The notes beneath the pieces are model-generated. The model was not told the origin of the DNA. It ran no database searches and was given only the letters and a program-made list of their open reading frames with translations. A program made the position numbers and the translations under genes. This document shows, piece by piece, positions 56,141-64,000 of a stretch of DNA of 64,000 nucleotides; position 1 is the first letter of the stretch, and each line of letters begins with the position of its first letter. This stretch comes from Granulosicoccaceae sp. 1_MG-2023 (GTDB lineage Bacteria > Pseudomonadota > Gammaproteobacteria > Granulosicoccales > Granulosicoccaceae), in the NCBI GenBank assembly GCA_030546905.1, contig JAUOPI010000017.1, positions 1-64,000 of the forward strand. Direction: 5' to 3'.

Positions 56141-56930
56141 GCAGGAGCCTGCATGCAGGCGACCGACGGGGCTTAATCCAACCACCGCAGGTCGCGGCCA
56201 TGGCCGCTCCTACAGGCGGGAGCCCCGCTGGGCTTAAACGCCTCCAACACCACCTGTAGGAGCCTGCATGCAGGCGACCGGCGGGGCTTAATCCAACCAC
56301 CGCAGGTCGCGGCTATAGCCCCTCCTACAGGCGGGAGTCGTGCCGGGCTTCGACGCCTCCAACGCCACCTGTAGGAGCCTGCATGCAGGCGACCGGCGGG
56401 GCTTAAACCAACCACCGCAGGTCGCGGCTATAGCCGCTCCTACAGGCGGGAGCCCTATCGCGCTTAACCGCCCCAACAATCACAAGCAACGCCACCTGTA
56501 GGAGCCTGCATGCAGGCGACCGGCGGAGCTTAATCCAACCACCGCAGGTCGCGGCCATGGCCGCTCCTACAGGCGGGAGTCCTATCGGGCTTCGACGCCT
56601 CCAACGCCACCTGTAGGAGCCTGCATGCAGGCGACCGGCGGGGCTTAATCCAACCACCGCAGGTCGCGGCCATGGCCGCTCCTACAGGCGGGAGTCCTAT
56701 CAGGCTTAAACGCCCCAAAAATCACAAGCAACGCCACCTGTAGGAGCCTGCATGCAGGCGACCGGCGGAGCTTAAACCAACCACCGCAGGTCGCGGCTAT
56801 AGCCGCTCCTACAGGCGGGAGTAGCGCCGGGCTTCGACGCCTCCAACACCACCTGTAGGAGCCTGCATGCAGGCGACCGACGGGGTTTAATCCAACCACC
56901 GCAGGTCGCGGCCATGGCCGCTCCTACAGG
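56141..56930. repeat. Tandem array of seven REPINs
   Basis: Seven units of 76-79 bases at 56141, 56253, 56368, 56495, 56610, 56737 and 56852. Each unit is two inverted REP arms: CTGTAGGAGC, then palindrome GCCTGCATGCAGGC, then GCGACC; a spacer of about 25 bases; then GGTCGC, palindrome GCGGC(CATG or TATA)GCCGC, and GCTCCTACAGG. The GTAG element before each hairpin is the mark recognised by RAYT transposases in relatives. Spacings are 115, 115, 127, 115, 127, 115, so units 4-5 and 6-7 form a 242-base higher-order repeat. No gene; open frames across it are by-products. Confidence 0.92.
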
Positions 56931-56949
56931 CAGGGGCGATCAGCGCGCC

Positions 56950-59900
56950 TTAACCAACCCAGACCCGGGCGTTACGGAACATCCTCAACCACGGACCATC
57001 TTCGCCCCAGGCGGCCGGCGCCCAGGAATTGGTGACCGTACGGTAGACCCGCTCCGGGTGCGGCATCATGATCGTGAAGCGCCCGTCACTGTTGCACAGT
57101 CCCGCGATCGCATCATCAGCGCCATTGGGATTCAGCGGATAGGTCTGTGTCGGCAGGCCGTGATTGTCCACATAGCGCAGGGCCGCCGTGGCAGCAGCGC
57201 GGTCGGCATCATCAGCAAAGGCGGCGCGGCCTTCACCGTGCGCGATCGCCACAGGGATTTTCGAGCCGGCCATACCGGCCAGCAGTACCGAAGGCGAATC
57301 CTCAATCTGCACCGTCGAGACGCGCCCTTCAAACTGCTCTGAGCGGTTACGCAGGAACTGCGGCCAGTGTTCCGCACCGGGGATAATCGCCTTGATCCGC
57401 GAAAACATCTGACAGCCGTTACACACACCGAGACCAAACACATCCTCGCGGCGGAAGAAGGCTTCGAACTCATCACGCGCCCGCGCATTGTAGAGAATGC
57501 TGTTGGCCCAGCCGCCGCCGGCACCGAGCACGTCACCGTAGGAAAAGCCACCGCAGGCCACCAGCCCTTTGAAACCGGCCAGCGAGACACGCCCTTCGAT
57601 AATGTCGCTCATATGCACGTCGATCGCATCGAAACCGGCACGGTGAAACGCGGCCGCCATTTCAATCTGCCCATTAACCCCCTGCTCGCGCAGGATGGCC
57701 ATTTTCGGACGTACACCGGTGGCGATCATCGGCGCGGCGACATCTTCGCCGGCGTCAAAGGTCAATACAGGCGAGATACCGGGATTGCTTTCATCGAGCA
57801 CCACGGCAAATTCCTGCTCGGCACAGTCCGGGTTATCGCGCAGCTTCTGCATTTCGAAACTGGTCTGCCACCAGATTTTCTTCAGCTCGTACAGACCGGC
57901 GGAATAAACTTCCTCCGCACCGCAGCGGATACGGAAACGCCGCTCGGTATTGGGCCGGGCGATTTCACTGACACAGTCACCCAGACCACCGGCGGTAAAT
58001 TCCGCCTTCACCTGGTTCACATCTGTCACACGCACCTGCACCACCGCGCCGAGCTCCTCAGCAAACAACGCCGCCAGCACGTCACCTTCCGGTAAATTCA
58101 CATCCAGACCGGTATTACCGGCAAAGCCCATTTCCGTCAGCGTCGCCAGCAGGCCACCGTCGGAGCGGTCGTGATAGGCCAGCAGTTTTCCGTTGCCATT
58201 GAGCGACTGAATGGTGTTGTAAAAGCTCTTCAGCAAGGCCGCGTCATCCACATCCGGCGCACTGTTACCGACCTGCGAATAAACCTGCGCCAACGCCGAG
58301 CCGCCAAGACGGTTACGCCCGCAGCCGAGATCAATTAACAACAGCGCCGTATCACCGCAGTCCGACCGCAGCTCAGGGGTCAGCGTGCGGCGCACATCCT
58401 TGACCGGCGAAAACGCCGTCACAATCAGCGACAAAGGCGCGACCACAGACTTGTCTTCGCCCTGGTCCTGCCAGACGGTCTTCATCGACAGGCTGTCCTT
58501 ACCGACCGGAATGGCAATGCCCAGCGCCGGCGCCAGCTCCATACCGACCGCTTTAACCGTATCAAACAACGCCGCATCTTCGCCGGGATGCCCGGCCGCG
58601 GCCATCCAGTTCGCCGACAAGCTGACCTGATCGAGTCGCTCGGTATAGGCCGCGGCCAGATTGGTCAGCGACTCAGCCAGCGCCATACGCCCGGAAGCGG
58701 CCGGGTCGATCAGCGCCACCGGCGCACGCTCGCCCATAGCCATGGCCTCACCGGCATAGCCGTCGTAATCGGACACCGTCACCGCCACATCCGCCACCGG
58801 CATCTGCCACGGGCCGACCAGCTGATCGCGGTTGACCTGACCGGTGATCGAACGGTCTCCGATGGTGATCAGGAATTGCTTGGAGGCCACCGACGGCAGA
58901 CTCAGCACGCGCTCCACCGCCTCGTCCAGTGCAACGCCGTCCGTCTCCAACGGCTTTTGCGAAAAAGCCCGGTGCTGCACATCGCGCTGCATCTTCGGCG
59001 GCTTGCCCAGCAGTAGGTCCAGTGGCATATCCACCGGCTTATTGTTGAAGTGCTCATCGTGCAACGTGAGCTCACGGGCTTCTGTCGCTTCACCGACCAC
59101 TGCAAACAGGCAGCGCTCACGCTCACAGATCGCAATAAACTCGCCCAGCCGGTCGGCATCGACCGCCACCACATAGCGTTCCTGGGATTCATTGCTCCAG
59201 ATTTCCATGGGCGACATGCCGGGCTCGTCATTCAGCACACGGCGCAGCTCAAAACTGCCGCCACGACCGGCGTCGTTGACCAGCTCGGGCAAGGCGTTGG
59301 AAATCCCCCCGGCACCGACGTCATGGATAGAAAGAACCGGATTAGCCTCACCCAGCGCAACGCAGCGGTCGATCACCTCCTGACAACGGCGCTGCATCTC
59401 CGGATTGCCGCGCTGCACCGAGGCAAAGTCCAGACTCTCGGCACTCTCACCGCTGGACATACTCGAGGCCGCGCCGCCGCCCAGCCCGATCAGCATCGCC
59501 GGCCCGCCCAGCACCACAATGGCTGTACCGTCCGGCAACGGCTGCTTGTCGATATTGCCGGGGCGGATATTGCCCAAACCGCCGGCGATCATAATCGGCT
59601 TGTGATAGCCACGCACTTCGGTGGCATCGGGCAGTTCCACCTTCTGCTCAAAGGTGCGGAAATAGCCGGTCAGATTGGGCCGACCGAATTCATTATTAAA
59701 TGCCGCCGCGCCGATCGGCCCTTCGAGCATAATGTCGCGTGCCGAGACAATCCGGTCCGGCTTGCCGTAGGACTGTTCCCAGGGACGCCCGTAACCGGGA
59801 ATTTCCAGATTGGAGACAGTAAAACCACACAGACCGGCCTTGGGTTTAGAGCCGTTACCGGTCGCGCCCTCATCCCGGATCTCGCCGCCGGAACCGGTGG

Positions 59901-60819
59901 CCGCGCCGGGGAACGGCGAAATCGCTGTCGGGTGATTGTGCGTCTCGACCTTGATCTGGATGTGAATCGCCTCATCGACCGGCTGATACACGCCTTCCCC
60001 CGGCTGCGGAAAGAAACGCTTACCCTGATAACCGGCAATCACCGCCGCGTTATCGTGATAGGCCGAGAGAATGTTCCCGGGCGCCAGCTCGTAGGTGTTT
60101 TTGATCATTTTGAACAGCGAGCGGTCCGCTTCTTCGCCGTCGATCACCCAGCCGGCATTAAAGATCTTGTGCCGGCAGTGTTCGGAGTTGGCCTGCGCGA
60201 ACATCATCAACTCCACATCCGTGGGATCACGCTGCAGCCGCACAAAGCTCTCAACCAGATAGTCGATCTCATCATCCGACAAGGCCAGGCCCAGATCACG
60301 GTTTGCCTGCACCAGCGCATCGCGGCCGTGGGCAATCACCCGCACCGTCGACAAAGGCGCCGGCTCGGTGTGATCAAACAAACGCGCCGCCTCGCCGCTG
60401 TCCCGGATCACCACCTCGGTCATACGGTCATGCACCGCATCGGCCACCGCGCGCAAGGCCGCCTCATCCAGCGGCGTATCGGCGACAATCGCGTACTCAA
60501 TACCACGCTCGATGCGCTCAATCTCTGTCAGACCGCAGTTATGCGCGATATCCGTTGCTTTTGAAGACCAGGGTGAAATCGTCCCGAAACGCGGAATCAC
60601 CACCAAACGCTGCGCGGCCTCATCCAGCGCCGGCACCGGCCCGTAATCGAGCAACACCTGCAAACGCGACAATTGCTCTTCATCCAACGCCGGGCCCGCG
60701 ACAAAATGCACAAAACGGCATTGCAAAGACCGGAGCGACGGCACGGATTGCCGAAGCGCTGCTGTAATGCGTTGAATACGGAAATCGGAAAGCGCGACCG
60801 CGCCGGGCAAACTGAGCAT
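56950..60819 (-). CDS. purL: Phosphoribosylformylglycinamidine synthase
   Basis: 1289 residues, the large single-chain form of gammaproteobacteria. Fourth step of purine synthesis: FGAR plus glutamine plus ATP to FGAM. In order: an N-terminal PurS-like domain, a linker, two AIRS-like synthase halves ([22 protein letters not shown] is the ATP site), and a C-terminal glutaminase with nucleophile Cys in GVCNGCQM and the PHPERV His/Glu. All key motifs are intact. ATG at 60819. Convergent with the CPXCG gene across the REPIN array, and divergent from ssrA. Confidence 0.97.
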   Translation of the reverse strand: MLSLPGAVALSDFRIQRITAALRQSVPSLRSLQCRFVHFVAGPALDEEQLSRLQVLLDYGPVPALDEAAQRLVVIPRFGTISPWSSKATDIAHNCGLTEIERIERGIEYAIVADTPLDEAALRAVADAVHDRMTEVVIRDSGEAARLFDHTEPAPLSTVRVIAHGRDALVQANRDLGLALSDDEIDYLVESFVRLQRDPTDVELMMFAQANSEHCRHKIFNAGWVIDGEEADRSLFKMIKNTYELAPGNILSAYHDNAAVIAGYQGKRFFPQPGEGVYQPVDEAIHIQIKVETHNHPTAISPFPGAATGSGGEIRDEGATGNGSKPKAGLCGFTVSNLEIPGYGRPWEQSYGKPDRIVSARDIMLEGPIGAAAFNNEFGRPNLTGYFRTFEQKVELPDATEVRGYHKPIMIAGGLGNIRPGNIDKQPLPDGTAIVVLGGPAMLIGLGGGAASSMSSGESAESLDFASVQRGNPEMQRRCQEVIDRCVALGEANPVLSIHDVGAGGISNALPELVNDAGRGGSFELRRVLNDEPGMSPMEIWSNESQERYVVAVDADRLGEFIAICERERCLFAVVGEATEARELTLHDEHFNNKPVDMPLDLLLGKPPKMQRDVQHRAFSQKPLETDGVALDEAVERVLSLPSVASKQFLITIGDRSITGQVNRDQLVGPWQMPVADVAVTVSDYDGYAGEAMAMGERAPVALIDPAASGRMALAESLTNLAAAYTERLDQVSLSANWMAAAGHPGEDAALFDTVKAVGMELAPALGIAIPVGKDSLSMKTVWQDQGEDKSVVAPLSLIVTAFSPVKDVRRTLTPELRSDCGDTALLLIDLGCGRNRLGGSALAQVYSQVGNSAPDVDDAALLKSFYNTIQSLNGNGKLLAYHDRSDGGLLATLTEMGFAGNTGLDVNLPEGDVLAALFAEELGAVVQVRVTDVNQVKAEFTAGGLGDCVSEIARPNTERRFRIRCGAEEVYSAGLYELKKIWWQTSFEMQKLRDNPDCAEQEFAVVLDESNPGISPVLTFDAGEDVAAPMIATGVRPKMAILREQGVNGQIEMAAAFHRAGFDAIDVHMSDIIEGRVSLAGFKGLVACGGFSYGDVLGAGGGWANSILYNARARDEFEAFFRREDVFGLGVCNGCQMFSRIKAIIPGAEHWPQFLRNRSEQFEGRVSTVQIEDSPSVLLAGMAGSKIPVAIAHGEGRAAFADDADRAAATAALRYVDNHGLPTQTYPLNPNGADDAIAGLCNSDGRFTIMMPHPERVYRTVTNSWAPAAWGEDGPWLRMFRNARVWVG

Positions 60820-60904
60820 GGAAGTCCCCAGAGGATATCAACAACGGCTGGGGCACAAGCCCCGCAAAGGCCGCAATGATACTGGATTCGCCCCGCCTAC
60901 GCAC

Positions 60905-61169
60905 CCTGTAGGAGCCGGCACGCCGGCGACCTGCGGTGTAGCGGCCGGGACCGCGATGTCGCGGCTATAGCCGCTCCTACAAAACACCACCGCCACCCTG
61001 TAGGAGCCGGCATGCCGGCGACCAGCGCAGTCCCGTGCCAAACCACGCCAGCCGCGCCTATAACCGCCCCTACAAAAACTGTCATAGGCCCCTGTAGGAG
61101 CCTGCATGCAGGCGACCTGCGGCGTAGCGGTCGAGTCCGGGATGTCGCGGCTATAGCCGCTCCCACAGG
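60905..61169. repeat. Cluster of three REPINs upstream of ssrA
   Basis: Units at 60905-60981, 60997-61075 and 61091-61169. Left-arm palindromes differ: GCCGGCACGCCGGC, GCCGGCATGCCGGC and GCCTGCATGCAGGC, with both stem sides changed together. The right arm of the middle unit is degenerate (CGCGCCTATAACCGCC). Same outer GTAGGAGC elements as the 56 kb array. Confidence 0.88.
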
Positions 61170-61218
61170 TGTGGCTTGCAGGGACCCAACAAGACAACCG
61201 ACGGGGCCGGACTCAGCA

Positions 61219-61243
61219 AGTCGCGGCCATGGCCGCTCCTACA
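61219..61243. repeat. REP half-site next to the ssrA promoter
   Basis: AGTCGCGGCCATGGCCGCTC followed by CTACA: a single right arm without its partner, ending 14 bases before the ssrA -35 element. Confidence 0.8.
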
Positions 61244-61257
61244 ATTTCACTTGAAAT

Positions 61258-61286
61258 TTCACACCCCGCCCCATATCTGTTATAGT
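61258..61286 (+). promoter_or_regulatory. ssrA promoter (sigma-70)
   Basis: -35 TTCACA at 61258-61263, a 17-base spacer, and -10 TATAGT at 61281-61286 preceded by TG one base earlier (extended -10). Transcription should begin near 61293, leaving a short leader removed by RNase P before the mature end at 61322. Confidence 0.75.
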
Positions 61287-61321
61287 CCTCCGTTAGTTCA
61301 CTTCGGTGGACCAACACCATT

Positions 61322-61684
61322 GGGGGCGACCTGGCTTCGACGCGGGTAGCAAAACCTGAGGTGCATGCCGGGCATGACGATCATCCCGTTAAACTGTTCT
61401 TCAAATTATAGTTGCCAACGACGACAACTACGCACTCGCTGCTTAATACCCAGTAGGGTGCCATCCGACCAATGCCGTGCTTGTGCGATTGGATTCCGGG
61501 TGTCATCTCTCACAAGATCGCGTGGAAGCTCGCCCGGGGCGGAAGCGTTAAAACCTTACCGGGATCGCTTTGTGTCTTCCGTGCCTGACCGGTAGCGCAG
61601 AGTTAAACCAATAGTCAGGATAAGCATGTAGAGCCAACGGCGGAGTGCTCACGGACGCGGGTTCGATTCCCGCCGCCTCCACCA
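61322..61684 (+). ncRNA. ssrA: Transfer-messenger RNA (tmRNA)
   Basis: The 5' end GGGGGCGACCTGGCTTCGAC is characteristic. Its first seven bases pair with CGCCTCC before the discriminator A and encoded CCA at 61682-61684. The T arm GGTTCGATTCC is present. The tag reading frame begins at GCC 61415 and reads ANDDNYALAA before TAA at 61445, the same tag as in Pseudomonas aeruginosa as I recall it. It rescues stalled ribosomes and marks the product for proteolysis. A one-piece tmRNA of about 363 bases. Confidence 0.97.
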
Positions 61685-61716
61685 ATTCGATTCCTGAGAA
61701 GCTCTCAGGAATGCCT

Positions 61717-61746
61717 AAAGCCCGCATTCCAGCGGGCTTTTTTATT
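61717..61746 (+). terminator. ssrA terminator
   Basis: AAAGCCCGC / GCGGGCTTT stem with loop ATTCCA, followed by TTTTATT. It lies 33 bases after the CCA end; a smaller stem CCTGAGA/TCTCAGG precedes it. Confidence 0.92.
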
Positions 61747-61964
61747 GCCCCCGTGCTTAGCTCCGTCTAAGGCTGCACCACAGCCCCCTGAGTCCCGCCG
61801 GGGTAAGTATTGGGATTACGCCAGACATGACGGAGTAGTTACCCCCGGCCGACTGGCCAGGGCTTTTTTGTATCGCCCTGCGGGAGCCTGCATCCGGGCG
61901 ACCGGCGGTGTTTAAGTCAATAAACCTGACAAGTCGCGACCACGGCCGCTCCTACAGACAGGCA
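61747..61964. other. Gap between ssrA and the helicase gene
   Basis: About 220 bases. An imperfect inverted repeat of CCGGGGTAAGTA and TAGTTACCCCCGG type spans 61798-61853. GGCC-GACT-GGCC with a nearby T-run at 61851-61869 could be a terminator. A degenerate REPIN occupies 61877-61957. No integrase and no clear copy of the tmRNA 3' end are seen. Confidence 0.45.
61877..61957. repeat. Degenerate REPIN
   Basis: Starts CCTGCGGGAGCCTGCATCCGG and ends GCGACCACGGCCGCTCCTAC. Both palindromes carry mismatches (CCTGCATCCGGG, CGACCACGGCCGC), unlike the clean copies at 56 kb, suggesting an older insertion. Confidence 0.75.
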
Positions 61965-64000
61965 TCACGGGTTGAATTTTCCCTTTAACCGCGCAAACGT
62001 CACCATGCTCTCGTCAGCAGGCATATCCTCATAATCGGGGTTATTGGCCCTGAGCGTATAGCTGCCGTCGGGATTTTTAATGATTTTACGCAACAGGTAC
62101 TGGTTATCTCCGGCAGCATCCTGACGCTCAATCGCCATAATCTGGCCGGTGATACTGCCCGCGCTTGAGGGCGTGACCTGCTCTAACAAGAGATAATCAC
62201 CATCGTAGATCGGGGTCTTGCCACCATTCATCGAGTTCCCGGAAGCGCATGCAATAAAGTGGCGGTCCGGACTTAGCCGACCAAAGCCCGCGGGGGCCGG
62301 CATCTGCTCTTCAACATCAGCGCGGCCGGTTTTGAAGTGCCCGCAGGCGATTTTGATATTCGGGAAAAACGGCAACTGCTCAGCCACTTGACTCTCCGGT
62401 GCTGAGGGCCGTCCCTGCGATTCGACAGGCGGATCAGATAACTTGCCCTGCGCATACTGAGCCAGACGCCAGCCAAGAATTTCTTCGCTCATAGCACTGA
62501 AGACGGCAAGCTCGTCTGCACCCAGACTCTCCCGGAACTGAAACAGCACTCCGTCCTGGACAAACCATTCGATCCCGGAGCCCCGCTCAGGTGTGCACCA
62601 ATGATGAACCGGCATCTTGCGCCAATGACTTAGCCATCCCGTATCACTAACAGTCGGCAGATTCCGCAGACGTTCTGGCAGATCCGCCTGCCAACGTGGG
62701 TTGGCCAAAAACCAAGACCTTGCCCATTGAGCCAGATCCTGAACCAACACCTGTCGACTGATCGCCTGTTGCTCCAGGAGCGTCTGCAACAACACCAGCT
62801 TGTAGGATTTAGAAACTTTGGTAATAGTCAGGTCACGAAACCACTGAACATGCTGTTCCAGCACCTGCAACTCATCCGCATCCGCATCGCCTTGCTCGTC
62901 GACAAACTCCCACCAACTACCATAGCTACGGTGCAGGCGACTCAAACTGGCACCATTCTCCCAAAACTCCTTCAGCGTGGGACGGCGCTTCAGCGTTTGT
63001 TTTAGCTTGGCATAGTGAGCATCCAAGCGATCCCCGACCAAGCTACGCAAAAACTCGATAAAGCCAAGGTCGTAATTAACATAGCACCCATCGGGCAGCA
63101 AACCGGTCGGATTACTGGCCGCATCAAGCAACTGGTTACGTGTGGGCTTACCGGCAAAGGCTGCACCAAACAGCATCTCCGGTCGGTTTAAAAAGCTGTG
63201 GTGATTGCCCACAAAGTCCAGCACCACCAAGCGCTCCTTGCCATCGCTCAGACGCAAACCACGCCCCAGCTGCTGCAGAAACAATATTTTCGACTCTGTC
63301 GGGCGCAACATCATCACTGTATCAATCTGCGGCAGATCCACCCCTTCGTTAAACAGATCAACCGAGAACAGCACCTGAAGCCGCCCCTCACCAAGCTGCT
63401 CCAGTGCCTCTGAGCGTGTCAGCTCTGATTCGGTATGTATGCTCGCAGCCCGTACACCGGCCTTGTCGAAATACCTGGCCATAAAATCCGCGTGGCGGCG
63501 CGAGGCACAAAACGCAAGCGTGCGCTGCTGAGCTTTATCCTGCCATTCCTTCAGCGCGTGCCTCGCCCGACCACGTGTGGCCAGCTGTGTAGACAGTTTG
63601 TCAGGATCAAACCGACCGTTACGCCAGGGGATGTGTTCATAATCGACCTCGCTATCGAAAATACCGAAATAACTGAACAGACACAGTTGCTGGTCGTGAA
63701 TACCATCGTAGAAGTCCCGCCGGTAGACCAGATTGTGCTCACACAGACGCAAAATATCCGAACCATCGGTGCGATCCGGCGTCGCCGTAAGGCCGAGCAG
63801 AAATTCAGGCTGAAAATGATCCAACAGACGTTGATAGCAAGCCGCCGCCGCATGATGAAATTCATCCACGACGATGTAATCAAAGTAGTCCCGGCCAAAG
63901 CGCTCCAGATGCGGCGCGCGCCCCAATGTCTGCACCGACGCAAACAAGAGATCACACTCATCATCCTTCTGTTTTCCGGTATAACGCCCCACCCTTTTAT
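61965..64000 (-). CDS. DEAD/DEAH helicase fused to an S24 (LexA-like) peptidase domain, 5' truncated
   Basis: The frame is open through the right edge, so the N-terminus, with the Walker A motif, is outside the window. At least 678 residues are visible. Helicase motif II appears as VVDEFHHA, III as LGLTATP and VI as QQLGRGLRLSDGKERL. A middle region (about 300-530) may be DUF3427-like. The C-terminal 140 residues look like a LexA/UmuD S24 peptidase: a catalytic Ser in ASGNSMNGGKTPIYDGD and a Lys in LLRKIIKN. Relatives often carry an N-terminal PLD nuclease and are suspected anti-phage proteins. Its position beside tmRNA suggests acquired DNA. Confidence 0.82.
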   Translation of the reverse strand, partial: KRVGRYTGKQKDDECDLLFASVQTLGRAPHLERFGRDYFDYIVVDEFHHAAAACYQRLLDHFQPEFLLGLTATPDRTDGSDILRLCEHNLVYRRDFYDGIHDQQLCLFSYFGIFDSEVDYEHIPWRNGRFDPDKLSTQLATRGRARHALKEWQDKAQQRTLAFCASRRHADFMARYFDKAGVRAASIHTESELTRSEALEQLGEGRLQVLFSVDLFNEGVDLPQIDTVMMLRPTESKILFLQQLGRGLRLSDGKERLVVLDFVGNHHSFLNRPEMLFGAAFAGKPTRNQLLDAASNPTGLLPDGCYVNYDLGFIEFLRSLVGDRLDAHYAKLKQTLKRRPTLKEFWENGASLSRLHRSYGSWWEFVDEQGDADADELQVLEQHVQWFRDLTITKVSKSYKLVLLQTLLEQQAISRQVLVQDLAQWARSWFLANPRWQADLPERLRNLPTVSDTGWLSHWRKMPVHHWCTPERGSGIEWFVQDGVLFQFRESLGADELAVFSAMSEEILGWRLAQYAQGKLSDPPVESQGRPSAPESQVAEQLPFFPNIKIACGHFKTGRADVEEQMPAPAGFGRLSPDRHFIACASGNSMNGGKTPIYDGDYLLLEQVTPSSAGSITGQIMAIERQDAAGDNQYLLRKIIKNPDGSYTLRANNPDYEDMPADESMVTFARLKGKFNP

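Noticed and set aside
56173-56899. Series of 62-84 residue minus-strand frames with near-identical sequence
   Set aside because: They are translations of the REPIN repeats. Each stops and restarts in every unit and has no ribosome site.
56141-56930. Resemblance to a CRISPR array
   Set aside because: The repeated unit is a 76-79 base double palindrome, the spacers between units are themselves repeated, and no cas genes are nearby. It is a REPIN array.
59050-60564. 504-residue plus-strand frame
   Set aside because: Antisense to purL; no recognisable protein features.
60897-61166. 89-residue minus-strand frame upstream of purL
   Set aside because: Also a translation of REPIN sequence.
61251-61256. 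TTGAAA as the ssrA -35 box
   Set aside because: It would be 24 bases from the -10. TTCACA at 61258 gives the correct 17-base spacing.
61365-61595. 76-residue frame inside the tmRNA gene
   Set aside because: It is within ssrA; the only translated part of tmRNA is the ten-residue tag in another frame.
61685-61964. Attachment site at the tmRNA 3' end
   Set aside because: tmRNA ends are common integration sites, but I found no second copy of the 3' end and no integrase inside the window.

Overview
The window reads as a stretch of gammaproteobacterial chromosome, G+C-rich by eye. The gene set is typical of that class: tamA/tamB, efp with epmA, a full cbb3 oxidase locus, a FimX-like pilus regulator, truD, glpE, a YdcH-like protein, a DUF1820 protein, and a tmRNA whose tag reads ANDDNYALAA. 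REP sequences of the GTAG-GAGC type recall pseudomonads and their relatives, but I cannot name a genus. Positions 1 to about 37 are near-pure C, most likely a contig-edge artefact.

Layout. 98-2620: ureide/purine salvage (hydroxyisourate hydrolase, 8-oxoguanine deaminase-like amidohydrolase, Tsx-like channel). 2940-5222: malic enzyme MaeB. 5289-7055: secreted multi-domain protein of unknown function with a perfect CRP-like palindrome upstream. 7527-10054: tRNA-Ser, a DUF1820 protein, a double thioredoxin protein and RluB. 10173-16631: MoaB, a secreted subtilase with a C-terminal sorting-type tail, DjlA-TruD, GlpE, a YdcH-like protein and an SGNH-hydrolase lipoprotein. 16715-22706: TlpA-like thioredoxin and the TamA-TamB outer-membrane assembly pair.

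23133-32511 is a complete cbb3 cytochrome oxidase locus. ccoI and ccoS (minus strand) face ccoN, ccoO, ccoQ, ccoP, a small unrecognised membrane protein, ccoG, ccoH and a SafE-type protein (plus strand). An FNR/Anr-type box lies in the divergent region. 32892-39430 holds housekeeping genes: RNase D, DAHP synthase, Apt, an aminotransferase, a Trm112-like protein, a secreted protein and an acyltransferase. 39583-45408 has a CbpA-like co-chaperone, a CPA1 antiporter, a lipoprotein EndoU-like nuclease with an abutting candidate immunity gene, and a murein lipoprotein gene between two L,D-transpeptidases.

45794-56127 has a FAH-family hydrolase, a HAD phosphatase coupled to a Pat-like acetyltransferase, a divergent HDAC-family deacetylase, the EF-P/EpmA module with a small HExxH protein, the FimX-like protein and a CPXCG protein. 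56141-56930 is a tandem array of seven REPINs. purL follows, then a second REPIN cluster, then ssrA (tmRNA) with its promoter and terminator. The right edge is a truncated DEAD/DEAH helicase fused to a C-terminal S24 (LexA-like) peptidase domain, probably accessory or defence cargo beside the tmRNA gene. The two strongest candidates for something little described are the EndoU-lipoprotein/immunity pair and the helicase-S24 fusion.
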